The notes beneath the pieces are model-generated. The model did not search any database. It saw nothing but the letters and a program-made list of their open reading frames with translations, and had not been told where the DNA came from. The position numbers and the translations under genes were made by a program. This document shows positions 34,701 through 42,629 of a stretch of DNA of 64,000 bases, in pieces (positions within the stretch are counted from its first letter, which is position 1; every line of letters starts with the position of its first letter). Location: positions 297,374 to 361,373 of the forward strand of contig CAJNDS010002098.1 of assembly GCA_905221605.1 (NCBI GenBank), written 5' to 3'. The DNA comes from Symbiodinium natans. Taxonomy: Eukaryota > Sar > Dinophyceae > Suessiales > Symbiodiniaceae.

Positions 34701-37700
34701 TTCCCGCAATAACAATAAACCCTAACCCTAATGTCAGCAGGTTGGGTAGTTAGGGCCCCAGGGCTCAGGGACAAGGTTGTGCAAGAGCGGCCTTGGAATA
34801 GACAGCTGGACTCAGCTTTTTCTTTCTGGGCAGTCTAGCATAAGATAGGAACTCTAAGGGAACCCTGAGTCAGAGCACTCCACTTGTTTTGGTTCTCATG
34901 AAGACGTCAAACTCAATCCAGAATCCTCGCTTTGCCAGATGAACCAATACACGCTTTACAGGCAGAGCAACAGAAGCGTCAACCCTGGACCCTGCATCAC
35001 AAAACCACGCTTCTTGGTGCCCCAGGATCCGGGGTTTGCAGGTGAGGGGTGCAGTGGCTTTCTGAGACCCAGATTCCAAACCTTCGGGCGTTTGAGGATT
35101 GCGGGTCTTTGTGAAGGGTTTGAACAAGGCCGGAGGAAGAAACCCGAACAAAAACAAGAAATCATCCGACAAAGACCCTTGGCAAAGCTTAGGCAAGGCC
35201 TGCTCGAAGTAGACTTCGTGCATCTTCATGATGTGGGGATGGTTCAGCGACCTGGTGGTGGATGCCCCTTTACAGGGTGCTTCGGGTTTAGGGCGTTTTG
35301 GGAGGGATATGGAATTCTTGGCACTGTCACCCCGTTTTCTTTGGAATGCATCTGATATCGAGCACTCACTTTGCAGGGTTAAGGCTGTCGCTTACTCTCT
35401 CTCTCTCTCTCTCCCTCTCTCTCCCTCTCTCTCTGTCTCGCCCCGTCCTTAAAGTACTCGGGCCTTCACATTTGTCTCTGCGCACATAGAGTTTAGGCTT
35501 CGCGCAAAACTCAAGCCCATTAAGCCCTTTCGTGACTTAAAGTCCATCCAACCTCCATATCCGTAAGAAGCTTACAAAACTTTACCGCGTTTGCCATTGA
35601 GACACTTGAGGAGTCGAATCTCGTTGTCCATGAGCTCCCGCTGTAGAGCGGTTTGGACGGCTACCACCTGAGGGAAGGTTCGGGAGCAGGACTTAAAATC
35701 CAACCAAGTGTGTAGTGTGCATTGGAGAGGATGCTTGTTGGCAGTTTTAAGCACACAAGCCCAAAGCCCGATTCCCTACATCGCGAAAGCTCCAAAAGCC
35801 CTCCTTGCATAGAGCAGTTTCTCTTGCTCATCTGGTAGTCAACCCCAAAACATCAAAAGTCAAGTTCCGTGCAGCGCAGGTCTGACTGCGAGCGGCCACG
35901 TTCGACGGGGAATTTCACTGTGTCATCGGCCAAATAGCGTTTACCATGTCAAGCGAAAGCAGTAACGGTGCTTCCTTACCAGGGTTAAAAAGCCCCTTAA
36001 GGCCTTAAGTTTTTCGATCGCAACTTGAATTTAGAATATTTTAAATATTTTTCGTGCTCTCTTGCCATCTGCGGCTGGGTGCTTTTGGCTGGGCCGGGGA
36101 GGGGGAGAGGGTCGGGGGGGGTGGGGGGGGGAGGGGGCCTGGTTCAGAACGGAAATCGCTGTTTCTTTCCAAGCTCCCGCCCAAAACCCTCAAATCGACT
36201 CTCAGCTAGTCTCAGCTCCTTCTCAGCAACTTCCACCTAGTGAGAAACCTTGGAAACGTCTGCTAACAGCCCTACCAATCGTCCTGAGGATGCATAAGCA
36301 ACTAGTCGAAATGGTGACGGCAGGGGTTCATGTGCAGAGCTTGCTGGCTGTAAACCCCCTAAATACCCCCCCATCTCGGACGCAGCCTTGCAGGCCCTCA
36401 GCTGCTTCGTGCTCCTCGGCAAGTTCATCCGGAATACGCAGCCCTGAATCCAAACTCAATCACTCAACCACCAATCAGAAAACTCCTCGAAACCTGAAAG
36501 CCTCGAAGCCTGAAAGACCTAGACCAGCACCGGGGTTTAGGTTTCAGGTTCAGGGTTCAGGGTTTAGGGCACAGGTTTAGCGGGTCCAGTAGATCAACCT
36601 AGAATCAAGTCACTTCAGCTACTTAAGCCCGCCAGCTCACTTCCTTTTTCTTTTCTCCTCTATCATTCAAGAGGCAAGAAGAAGGAAGACAAAGATGATA
36701 ACACGAGGGCATAAATGGGAAGACAACGGAGAACGAGGAGGAGTTCTCCGGGTGCATCTCACTACCTGCTTCCTGGCTCCCTCTCTTCTGTAACTTGCCT
36801 TAGAAAGGACACAGATTTGTCAAATATTGACTTTCCACTCCATCGGCTGGCCCCTGAAGTTGGGCTTGGCAATCAAGAACCTAACAAAAGCGAAAGGTTT
36901 CAGGATTCTGCTTCTTTGAAAAATCGACAGGAAAAAGCTTCTGGCGAGCCCTCTGCTAATGGCTGAGGAATGAGTTTTGGTGACAGATTGTGGGACCTTT
37001 TGGGTGGACCACTCGCTCAATTCAGAGTTTCTTGCACACTCTGTGCATGTTCGTTCAGCACGAGGAATAAAAGCTGCTAGTGTCCAATGTGCGTGAGAAC
37101 GAAAGGTTTCCAATGAAAAGAAGAGTCTTATGTACCAGTACAGAAAAGTTCTAAACATAGTTGTCAGCAGGGACTGTTGCGCAATCAGGCACTGGAGGAC
37201 AGCTACTGGGACACTCGCGTGCATGGCATCCTCTCTGTCTATGGCAGCCACAAGCAGGTATTGCAGGACAACGACTGTCGCATCCACGACCCGAAGCCGT
37301 ACGCACTCCCTTTTTTTGAAACAGGCTCCCTTGAATTACTCCCTTCTCTGAGACAGCCGACGAGATCTTTGTTTGGCTTTCTGGGAGCGAAGAAGAGATA
37401 CGATTCGTGCGTTTTCGATCATCGTTGTGCTGCATCTCTTCTCCTTCAACAGAAGAGGACAGGCCTTCGACGCGGGATGCCAGCTTAGCATGGCTGTTGG
37501 GCAACAGAAAGCCTTTCGCCCCTCTCGCAAGACAGAAATGTGAGCGATAGATTTCTTGAACAAGCTTTGTAACACTGCCCAGCCATCTTTTTCGCACTGT
37601 CAATACACTCGATTGTCGCGTCGTGAACCGTCACTGAAAAATGGCTTCGCCGGGAAGGAGGGGGGGGGGGGGGGGGCGTTCAGGCAATTTGTCTGCGCGA

Positions 37701-38687
37701 CGGGGTTGGGCCCGTACCAGCTTCCTTGATAGAGACAAAAGAACCTCGTTGCCTGCTTACATAACAGCATGAGGCATGCGTCGCTTGCATAGAACTTTAC
37801 TTGGTGTTCGACATGCGGCCATCCCCGCCACGGCCTCTGTGGAGACCACGCGCTCCTACTTCACTTCAACTTCAGCCGTTCTTTGTCATCTGATGTGGGC
37901 ATACAGCTAACTTTTTTGCTAGCCAGGTAATAGGAAGTTCGAAAACTGCGGTGTAACTTCTGAGTGGAAGCGTTTGGAAACGTTCGTCGACGAACCCCAT
38001 GTAGCGGCCTCAAGATACGAGTTCCGAACGCTGAGCGCCGGACTTATGCCGAACCAGCATGACCTGAGTGGGTGGTGCAGAGATGGGGCTGAACTAGGTC
38101 GGGTCGAGATCTTGAATTCTGCGAGCCTTGGGTCCTCCTTTGCTAGCTAGACGCTGAAGCCTGAAACAGTCCTGAAACCCTACATTCCACAGCCCTCTCC
38201 ATTCGTAGCGAACGCCATACCGCCTTAAACTTCCAAAGGCCACGGGCCCCAAACCAAACGCACAGACGAGCAAACGTTCGAAACTCCCAGAGTTCAAGGT
38301 CCTGGGGTTCGGGTTTCAGGGGCTTCCCTTTCACAACTAAACTAGACAACGGACGGCCCGAACACGCTTTACGCAGCGAAAGCCCCGTTATCAGCAGCAT
38401 CAGCGTCGTCAAATCATCGTCATCATCATGATCAGCACAAATCTCTGCGCGATCCCGCCGAGAACTTCGAGAGGCTGTGACCACCACGTGCACAAGTTGA
38501 TCTGGTGGCACTCTGTTCTACCGCCTATACGGCATCAGCGAAGCCCCCAACTCCAAACTCCAAGGCAGCGAAGCAGCCATGCACAGACTGAGATCCGGGC
38601 CTTGCCAAAGGAGCCAGAGCCCACGTCTCCGCAGAAGAGATAGTCATCAAAGATTGCCAGACGACCCACGTGGGTGGGAAACATAAC
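19007..38687 (-). CDS. Calcium-dependent protein kinase (CDPK), at least 19 exons, partial model
   Basis: A Ser/Thr kinase fused to a C-terminal calmodulin-like domain; in this family Ca2+ binding to the EF-hands releases an autoinhibitory junction from the catalytic cleft. Read on the minus strand, the exons give in order the glycine loop (GSGSFG), helix C (NEIRLLKSLNHPHI), subdomain V ([14 protein letters not shown]), [25 protein letters not shown], the subdomain XI motif [13 protein letters not shown], the junction [11 protein letters not shown], and EF-hands. Most reading phases agree across the proposed junctions, which is strong evidence for one gene. Missing: the ATP-lysine exon (38600-35668), subdomain X (28851-25371), part of the linker (25303-23796), a short EF-3 piece (21394-20576), and any N terminus above 38687. 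Most donors are GC, a few GT or GA. The introns are full of telomere-like repeats and hold mitochondrial DNA. Confidence 0.85.
19107..19127 (-). CDS. CDPK micro-exon: EF-hand 4 entry
   Basis: 21 nt reading ILGDEA with split codons that join correctly on both sides (CAG acceptor, GC donor). It is short, so it rests on phase and context. Confidence 0.55.
19674..19700. repeat. G homopolymer in a CDPK intron
   Basis: About 23 G residues. Similar G or C tracts lie at about 20642, 22687, 36115 and 37660 within or beside the same gene. Confidence 0.9.
20523..20575 (-). CDS. CDPK exon: EF-hand 3 exit helix
   Basis: 53 nt reading [20 protein letters not shown] acceptor, GC donor. The motif ITE-EW is typical before EF-hand 4. 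Confidence 0.82.
21395..21486 (-). CDS. CDPK exon: EF-hand 2 exit helix and EF-hand 3 entry
   Basis: 92 nt reading [20 protein letters not shown] then [14 protein letters not shown] acceptor, GC donor. It matches the CDPK pattern EFI-A-I-RR...L--AF--FD. Confidence 0.85.
21713..21805 (-). CDS. CDPK exon: EF-hand 2
   Basis: 93 nt, 31 codons, phase 0, reading [18 protein letters not shown] then QRIGYK. TAG acceptor, GC donor. The loop D-G-S-G-S is intact, but the Glu at loop position 12 falls in the next exon with about two extra residues, so the exact junction may differ. Confidence 0.8.
22869..23009. repeat. Inverted repeat enclosing a telomeric array at a splice donor
   Basis: Arm 22869-22886 (TTCTTAGTAGGGAATGAG) and arm 22992-23009 (CTCATTCCTTACTAAGAA) are reverse complements at 17 of 18 positions. 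About eleven CCCTAAA units (22909-22990) fill the space. The right arm begins one base inside the intron that follows EF-hand 1. Confidence 0.85.
23011..23079 (-). CDS. CDPK exon: EF-hand 1
   Basis: 69 nt reading [20 protein letters not shown] then DWL. The loop is D-x-H-G-D-G with Asp in place of the usual final Glu. CAG acceptor. The GT donor is also the start of an inverted repeat that encloses a telomeric array. Confidence 0.88.
23100..23162. repeat. TTTAGGG run beside the EF-hand 1 acceptor
   Basis: Two short TTTAGGG blocks separated by CCTAGGG. On the coding strand they read CCCTAAA and end about 20 nt upstream of the acceptor. Confidence 0.85.
23727..23795 (-). CDS. CDPK exon: autoinhibitory junction
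   Basis: 69 nt, 23 codons, phase 0 both sides, reading [20 protein letters not shown]. This is the conserved NKLK(R/K)AVL junction that blocks the active site and contacts the EF-hand lobe. CAG acceptor, GT donor. Confidence 0.9.
25304..25370 (-). CDS. CDPK exon: subdomain XI
   Basis: 67 nt reading [18 protein letters not shown] then AHEW. It holds the invariant Arg of subdomain XI and the HxW motif. CAG acceptor, GC donor splitting the Trp codon. Confidence 0.88.
25690..25950. repeat. Pyrimidine minisatellite, unit about TTCTCTCTCTC
   Basis: An 11-bp-like unit with varying (CT)n length, repeated some twenty times. On the minus strand it creates spurious Arg/Glu-rich frames. It lies in the CDPK intron upstream of the subdomain XI exon. 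Confidence 0.9.
26341..26455. mobile_element. Small foldback element, family A, copy 2
   Basis: 115 bp with ends ACTAGTTGCTTGAGAACCCC and the mirror of ACCACTCTTTGCTTAAGAAC. CATCT stands directly on both sides (26336-26340 and 26456-26460), a likely target duplication. It sits in a CDPK intron. Confidence 0.7.
27565..27657. repeat. Variant run TTTGGGG/TTTAGGG
   Basis: Mixed GGGTTTGGGG and GGGTTTAGGG units within a CDPK intron. Confidence 0.85.
28852..28880 (-). CDS. CDPK exon: subdomain IX
   Basis: 29 nt reading SYDHKADLF with a TAG acceptor and GT donor. The Asp of KADLF is the invariant subdomain IX aspartate; Phe replaces the more usual Trp. Confidence 0.75.
29277..29329 (-). CDS. CDPK exon: activation segment end, APE motif
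   Basis: 53 nt reading [18 protein letters not shown]. Acceptor CAG, donor GC. The split codon GG|G joins exactly to the next exon. Confidence 0.9.
30305..30490. repeat. Degenerate CCCTAAA run
   Basis: Variable units (CCCTAAAA, CCCCAAAC, CCTAAGA) ending in a C tract at about 30481-30492, just downstream (minus strand) of the exon at 30524. Confidence 0.8.
30524..30568 (-). CDS. CDPK exon: extra activation-segment piece
   Basis: 45 nt in phase 0 between a CAG acceptor and a GC donor, reading [15 protein letters not shown]. It fits in frame between the DFG and APE exons. This would lengthen the activation segment beyond the usual size, so it needs transcript support. Confidence 0.45.
30690..30905 (-). 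pseudogene. cox1: Cytochrome c oxidase subunit 1 fragment
   Basis: The minus strand reads [20 protein letters not shown] then [19 protein letters not shown], the conserved early transmembrane region of COX1 (HG-LMIFF-VMP---GGFGNY--PI). It covers only part of the N-terminal third and ends soon after GSPE. Confidence 0.9.
30936..31050 (-). pseudogene. cob: Cytochrome b fragment
   Basis: The minus strand reads [20 protein letters not shown] then RAVPKK, the highly conserved C-terminal-half motif of cytochrome b (PLHI-PEWYFL---A-LR--P). The reading continues only a few residues before the junction with cox1-like sequence. It has no start or stop, so it is a fragment. Confidence 0.85.
31125..31225. 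repeat. Degenerate TTTAGGG run beside the mitochondrial insert
   Basis: GGGTTTAGGG and GGGTTTTGGGG variants begin about 25 bp after the AT-rich insert. Confidence 0.8.
32023..32080 (-). CDS. CDPK exon: DFG motif
   Basis: 58 nt reading [19 protein letters not shown]. The acceptor is AAG and the donor GC. A CCCTAAA array ends about 10 nt before the acceptor and a TTTAGGG run begins about 5 nt after the donor. Confidence 0.88.
32090..32166. repeat. Internal telomere-type array, 11 x TTTAGGG
   Basis: Eleven perfect units. On the coding strand it is CCCTAAA and ends about 10 nt from the acceptor of the DFG exon. Confidence 0.95.
33502..33522 (-). CDS. CDPK exon: short Mg-loop segment (acceptor unclear)
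   Basis: Reads NFLAAA, which completes KPENFL, and its final AG joins in phase to the DFG exon across a GA donor. No AG acceptor sits directly before it (the sequence is GGGAGTTTCGAAC), so the left edge is tentative and could reflect a mutation. Confidence 0.4.
33583..33651 (-). CDS. CDPK exon: catalytic loop HRDIKP
   Basis: 69 nt after an AAG acceptor, reading [13 protein letters not shown] then IIHRDIKP. Contains the catalytic Asp and Lys (HRDxK). The Arg before Asp marks it as an RD kinase. GC donor. Confidence 0.9.
33753..33796 (-). CDS. CDPK exon: start of helix E
   Basis: Reads [14 protein letters not shown]. The split codon AT|G joins in phase with the next exon across a GC donor. 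Confidence 0.75.
34063..34132 (-). CDS. CDPK exon: hinge region
   Basis: Reads [19 protein letters not shown] and ends near HHYE. It contains the hinge (TELCEGG) and the start of helix D. Both ends are ambiguous by 1-2 bases because AG/GAG repeats occur at the splice sites; the donor is probably GA. Confidence 0.8.
35200..35251 (-). CDS. CDPK exon: subdomains IV-V
   Basis: 52 nt reading [17 protein letters not shown], the conserved HPHI strand. The acceptor is CAG. The donor side reads CAG|GCC, but phase with the next exon needs one extra G, so the boundary is uncertain by one base. Confidence 0.8.
35388..35440. repeat. (CT)n microsatellite
   Basis: CTCTCTCT tract with CCC interruptions in a CDPK intron. 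Confidence 0.9.
35606..35667 (-). CDS. CDPK exon: helix C
   Basis: Acceptor CAG, donor GT. Ends [11 protein letters not shown], carrying the helix-C Glu that pairs with the ATP lysine. The split codon AA|G joins in phase to the next exon. The first six or so residues are less certain because an alternative acceptor exists at CTACAG. Confidence 0.7.
38601..38687 (-). CDS. CDPK exon: glycine-rich ATP loop
   Basis: Reads [19 protein letters not shown] after a CAG acceptor and ends at AAG before a GC donor. GSGSFG is the kinase GxGxxG loop, and the Tyr-x-Phe before it is typical of CDPK catalytic cores. The start of translation must lie at or above this exon. Confidence 0.7.
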
Positions 38688-39303
38688 CTGGCAACCCGAG
38701 GCGGAGTGACCCCCGAACCTTCTGGTGCTGATGTCGCCTTATCTTCATCCACGATGGATCTTGTGTTGTGCGCGTCATGGGCGTCGGTGGGCATCCGTGG
38801 GCGAGCGTGTGCGAGCGCGCATGCGTTCGTGAGCGTGTCCCCATCAAGATTGTTTTGTCTACGATTTACCTCAAATTTCAACTAAAGCTTAAAGTGAACA
38901 ATAAAGAACAGCAAAAATTGCGTATAAAAGACATGAACACACACACACAAAAGACATTATTTCGAAAAAACCAAAATGCATAAGACGTTGATTGTAAAGA
39001 ATCGACCTGAAAGCGCATAGCAAAAATCAACTTCACCCGTCTCCCCCCTCCCCTATTACTTCTTCTTGGCGATCCCACCCCGCTTCTTCTTGCTTACCCT
39101 TGCACCTTAGCATTAGAACCCTAAACTCGCACGTAGACCCTCAGCCCTCAGCCCTCAGCCTTAAGTTGCTAACCTGCGGAAGAGAAAAACTCGGCCCGGA
39201 ACCCTCCAGAAACCCTTGTGACCTCTGTATCCGTGGATCAGGATCTGCCGAAAGAGCGGCCATCTTCGGTCTTTGGCATCCCTAAACCCTTAAACCCCAA
39301 ACT

Positions 39304-39438
39304 CTAAAAGAGCTCCTCAAGGCCCTGGGCCCTTGAGGAAAACGCCTCACCCAACTTGCCAAACTGCGCCTCCGACGCAATGTTTGCGGCCGTGGCCCGC
39401 GAGATGCCGCTCTGGTTCCGGAGCAGCGACTCAGGTGC
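39304..39438 (-). CDS. Probable last exon of the next minus-strand gene
   Basis: TAG acceptor, then 44 codons in phase 0 and a stop at 39304. The peptide reads APESLLRNQSGISRATAANI and ends RAQGLEELF. The length is exactly 135 nt, and a TTTAGGG-type run follows the stop on the coding strand. The plus strand also has an open frame here (MPLWFRSSDSGAYDIF), so the assignment rests on the acceptor, the stop and the shared strand. No family is recognised. If correct, the CDPK 5' end must lie below 39304. Confidence 0.45.
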   Translation of the reverse strand, partial: APESLLRNQSGISRATAANIASEAQFGKLGEAFSSRAQGLEELF

Positions 39439-40130
39439 CTACGACATTTTCTACCACGAAGCTCTCTCGGTTTGTTTTCGCTATACAGGGTTCCCCTACA
39501 TCGTCGTGCACCCAGCGAGCGGGGGTGGGGGGGAGGGGAGGGCGGGACTACGTGAACGTGAACAACTTCGTCCTTCGTATGCGTTTTTGGTTTTCATGTG
39601 GGCAGAGATGCTCAGAGGCCTTCAATGCTTGAAGCAATGTGTCAAGGGCATCTCCTAAAAAAGGGAGAAGGGTGTTCTACGATGCTGTAGAACTGGTTGA
39701 TGCATTGCATTGCTCCAGAACTGCAATAGCTACGCAGTAGAGATGGCTTCGCAAGTATCAGTCAAGGTTCGTGCTTCGGGCTAATTTCCTTCCAAAGATC
39801 TGTCAACCCACGTGATTCATTCCAATTTCTTCGAATTCCACCTGTCGCACTTATCACCTGTCAAGATCGAAGCACTGACTGCTTGCGGAGACTTGGCCTG
39901 GCTGTAGTTGTCGGTCTTTCGGTGGCCATAGTGGGAGGGGTGGTCTTTGGGGACTCGCACTGCTCATGATGCAGTATCATGATGTACATGTCGGCCTGTA
40001 TCCAAAGCATTCTGCTCGGAAACCTCTCGCTTCTGCCCAGTTTTCTTTGTCACGCCTCATGTGCTTGGTACTTTACTTCCCCCCCCCCCCTTTCCTGGTG
40101 CCGCAAACCCGGAAAAGCCAAAGCAATGAA

Positions 40131-40145
40131 GCCTTTTGGCTCAAG
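40131..40145 (+). other. Spliced-leader relic
   Basis: GCCTTTTGGCTCAAG matches the last 16 nt of the dinoflagellate spliced leader with one A missing. The next upstream bases (GAA) agree only partly. Such relics mark genomic reinsertion of a trans-spliced mRNA. The plus-strand sequence downstream shows no recognisable protein. Confidence 0.5.
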
Positions 40146-40707
40146 TCCCTAGTCCCACCTCTGACTCATCTTGAGAAGGCGCCTGTGATCCTCTGCCTCC
40201 CAGGTGTCTTCCACATGTGCAGCTTCTGTTTATGCTTTAGATGCCTGTGGTGTGTTTAGGCTGCTCCTGCCGGTTGGGGCGAGCTGGGGCTTGTGGATTT
40301 AGGGTCCAGCCTTTCATCACCTCTTCGCCTCACCGCTGCTCTTGAGGGGGTTTATGAGATTTCGTGTGTAGATCTGAATTTGTATATTTGTAGCCTTATT
40401 GCCTTTGGGATTGCCAGCGTTGACGTCGCTCCCATTAGACCGTTAGGCCGTGACGTGCAATTCAAGAAAGGATGTGAGCCGAACTTCTGCGGATTATAAG
40501 GTAACCTGAACCCGAAAAAAGGGAATAAACAGGGGCCAAGAAGGTAACCTAAATCTAAACCCCTAACCCCCAAGCCCCTAAACCCAATGACTCCTAAGGG
40601 CCTAAACTGAGTCTTAGGGGGGGCAGCTTAGAGCTTCAGACGACGTCTGAGGGCGCGGCTGGGAACCGAGGTCGGCATCTCGCGGATCTGCTCAGGTCAG
40701 GTCTCGT

Positions 40708-40776
40708 TTTTAGGGTTTAGGGTTTAGGGTTTAGGGTTTAGGGTTTAGGGTTTAGGGTTTAGGGTTTAGGGTTAGG
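40708..40776. repeat. Internal telomere-type array, 9-10 x TTTAGGG
   Basis: Perfect tandem TTTAGGG units with unique flanks. Confidence 0.95.
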
Positions 40777-41847
40777 GGCTTCAGGGTACGGCGGTTTTTG
40801 GGGTTTTGGGTGGGGCAGGACAACTTTACGCATTCACGAAGCGAAGCTAAGAACAACTTCGAGTCCGGAATGTGCACGGGTCCCCAGCGAGAACGTGGTT
40901 TGGCACACGCCGCGAAGCCAAAAGCATGCTTTTAGGGTTTAGGGTTGCGGGGAGCGTCGCACGGGAACGGTACCTCGGCAGCAAACCGCGAGCGTTATCG
41001 ATTTCCTCGCCCCTCGTTGTCGTTACCCTGAACGTAGCACCCCGAGTGCAAGCACCGTAGCTTCCCCAGCAACAAAATCCTTCAGGGTTTAGGGCTGAGG
41101 CTTCGGGGGGTTACTGTGGGATAAATGGCTGAAGAAATATGGGAGAAGGGTTTCGGGCTTAGGTTTCAGGGCATTAGATGCTTCAGGCTGAAAGTTCGGT
41201 TCAAGATTTCGACGCACCGCAGAGAAGCCTCCTGCGTGTCTGACGGACGTGGAGCATGCTCGAGCTGCTCAAACTGCGAACTCAACATACACCAGCACAA
41301 AGCAATTGCAATTTCTGGCAGTTGGAGTGCTGGCAGCCTTCTCCACTGCGACTTGGTCGCTTGAGGGCCGAGCCCGACCTCAGTGCTTTAATTGGGGGCT
41401 CGCCATTTCGGCTTCAGCGTTTATGTAAAGATGTAGGGTAAATCTGCTGCTGGCAGGGATGGTTTGGGATGGGCTGCAGGGTTGTGAGGGGTTGGGCTTG
41501 TTGCCCTTGGAAATGTGCCGCTTTGCCGCTTTGCTGTGCATGTGGGCTTCAGGATCCTTCGGGACAGTCAAGGGCAGAGTCTAGCATCCCCACGCTACGG
41601 AGCTCAGTCCGTTCAGACATTCAGGATCTTCGGAACTCAAGGCGTCTGAAGTTTGTGTGGTTCCGCTGTAGGGCTCAGAGTTGAGAAGACCGAGGCCCCC
41701 TAAACTTTCCTTAAGATTTGAACTCTTAAGTGACATCAAGGCACCCTAAGCCCTGGACCCTAAGCCCACACCCCGAAGCGCAGCATCGTTTTGAGATGAG
41801 TCGGGCGGGACCACCTCAGCCCCCCAGGCTCCCTTAAGGAAGCCTTC

Positions 41848-41912
41848 TACTAACAGTCCTTCATAGGGATCATCATAAGGGGTACTGTAGTCAGTATAAG
41901 GGGGAACATCCA
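41848..41912. mobile_element. Foldback element, family B, copy 1 (truncated)
   Basis: Contains CTAACAGTCCTT and ends GTATAAGGGGGAACATCC, matching the inner left and outer right ends of the copy near 51442-51542. The left outer end is missing. Confidence 0.45.
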
Positions 41913-42019
41913 AACTCCAAAAGCACCCTCGAAGCGTTTTCTAGTGAACCCGCTTCGGCCTCCTCCAGCGTCTGCTTCCTCCCCAGCCTCGGCCTCAAGG
42001 GCCAAGGGCCAATGGTGGA

Positions 42020-42097
42020 AGTGGGGGGTTGGGGGGGAGGGTTTAGGGTTTAGGGTTCAGGGTTCAGGGTTTAGGGTTTAGGCTTTAGGGTTTAGGG

Positions 42098-42142
<45 letters not shown>

Positions 42143-42150
42143 CGGGGGGG
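42020..42150. repeat. TTTAGGG run followed by a long G homopolymer
   Basis: GGTTTAGGG/GGTTCAGGG units end in about 40 consecutive G residues (one C near the end). Such a tract is prone to assembly error and G-quadruplex formation. Confidence 0.9.
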
Positions 42151-42299
42151 AGGGTGCTCAGAGTTGTGGGATGCTTCGGCATGGCTCGTGGCTTTTGCGG
42201 AAGTATTGTTGCGCCGATTCGGGTTTGCCCTGGTGGGCTGGAGGTCTGGCGTCTTGGGTTAAAACTATGTACAGACCAGCGGACTGACCAGCGGCCGGG

Positions 42300-42430
42300 C
42301 ACTTCCCGGCAGAGTCTTTCGGCTTGCCAGTCGGAAAAGACTTGCGTTTCTACATGGTCGATTAACTCCTCTCTGGATTCTTTCTGGCAGCTGTCAACTG
42401 CCAACAGGAAGAACCTCACACCACACATCA
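42300..42430 (-). CDS. Probable exon of an unrecognised gene
   Basis: The minus strand reads VRFFLLAVDSCQ then KESREELIDHVETQVFSDWQ and AERLCREVP. A CAG acceptor stands before KESREEL. The acidic/basic/aromatic mix is natural for an alpha-helical protein. It probably follows the exon at 42500-42629 in the same gene. No family assigned; the ends are uncertain. Confidence 0.38.
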
Positions 42431-42499
42431 TCCACCTACTGTGTCAGCCCCGGCCCGCTTCACGGCATGGTCTAAGTTGTTCGTGCATGTTTAGGGTGC

Positions 42500-42629
42500 C
42501 TAGGCCTGAAGCACCTTCAACCACTGAGTCCCGAGAATCGATTTGCTGCACAACTACGTCGAAACCGTCCTCGAAGCTCTCTTCCCAACCCAGTGCGAAG
42601 GCCGCATTGCGAAGCCCAACAATCAACAA
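42500..42629 (-). CDS. Probable exon upstream of 42300-42430
   Basis: The minus strand reads NAAFALGWEESFEDGFDVVV then QQIDSRDSVVEGASGLGT. Composition and strand suggest coding, but splice sites are not fixed and no domain is recognised. Confidence 0.38.

Larger units (their letters stand above)
39439..42290. other. Mostly non-coding interval
   Basis: Apart from the spliced-leader relic it holds a C tract (40080-40091), a TTTAGGG array (40708-40776) and part of a foldback element (about 41848-41912). The homopolymer at 42103-42142 is listed separately. No gene was recognised. Confidence 0.45.

Noticed and set aside
39356..39658. Plus-strand frame MPNCASDAM...
   Set aside because: It overlaps a minus-strand exon that has an acceptor, correct phase and a stop; the plus frame soon runs into a G-rich tract. 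Not fully excluded.
42099..42431. Polyproline tail on a minus-strand frame
   Set aside because: The proline run is the G homopolymer read backwards; only the upstream part looks coding.
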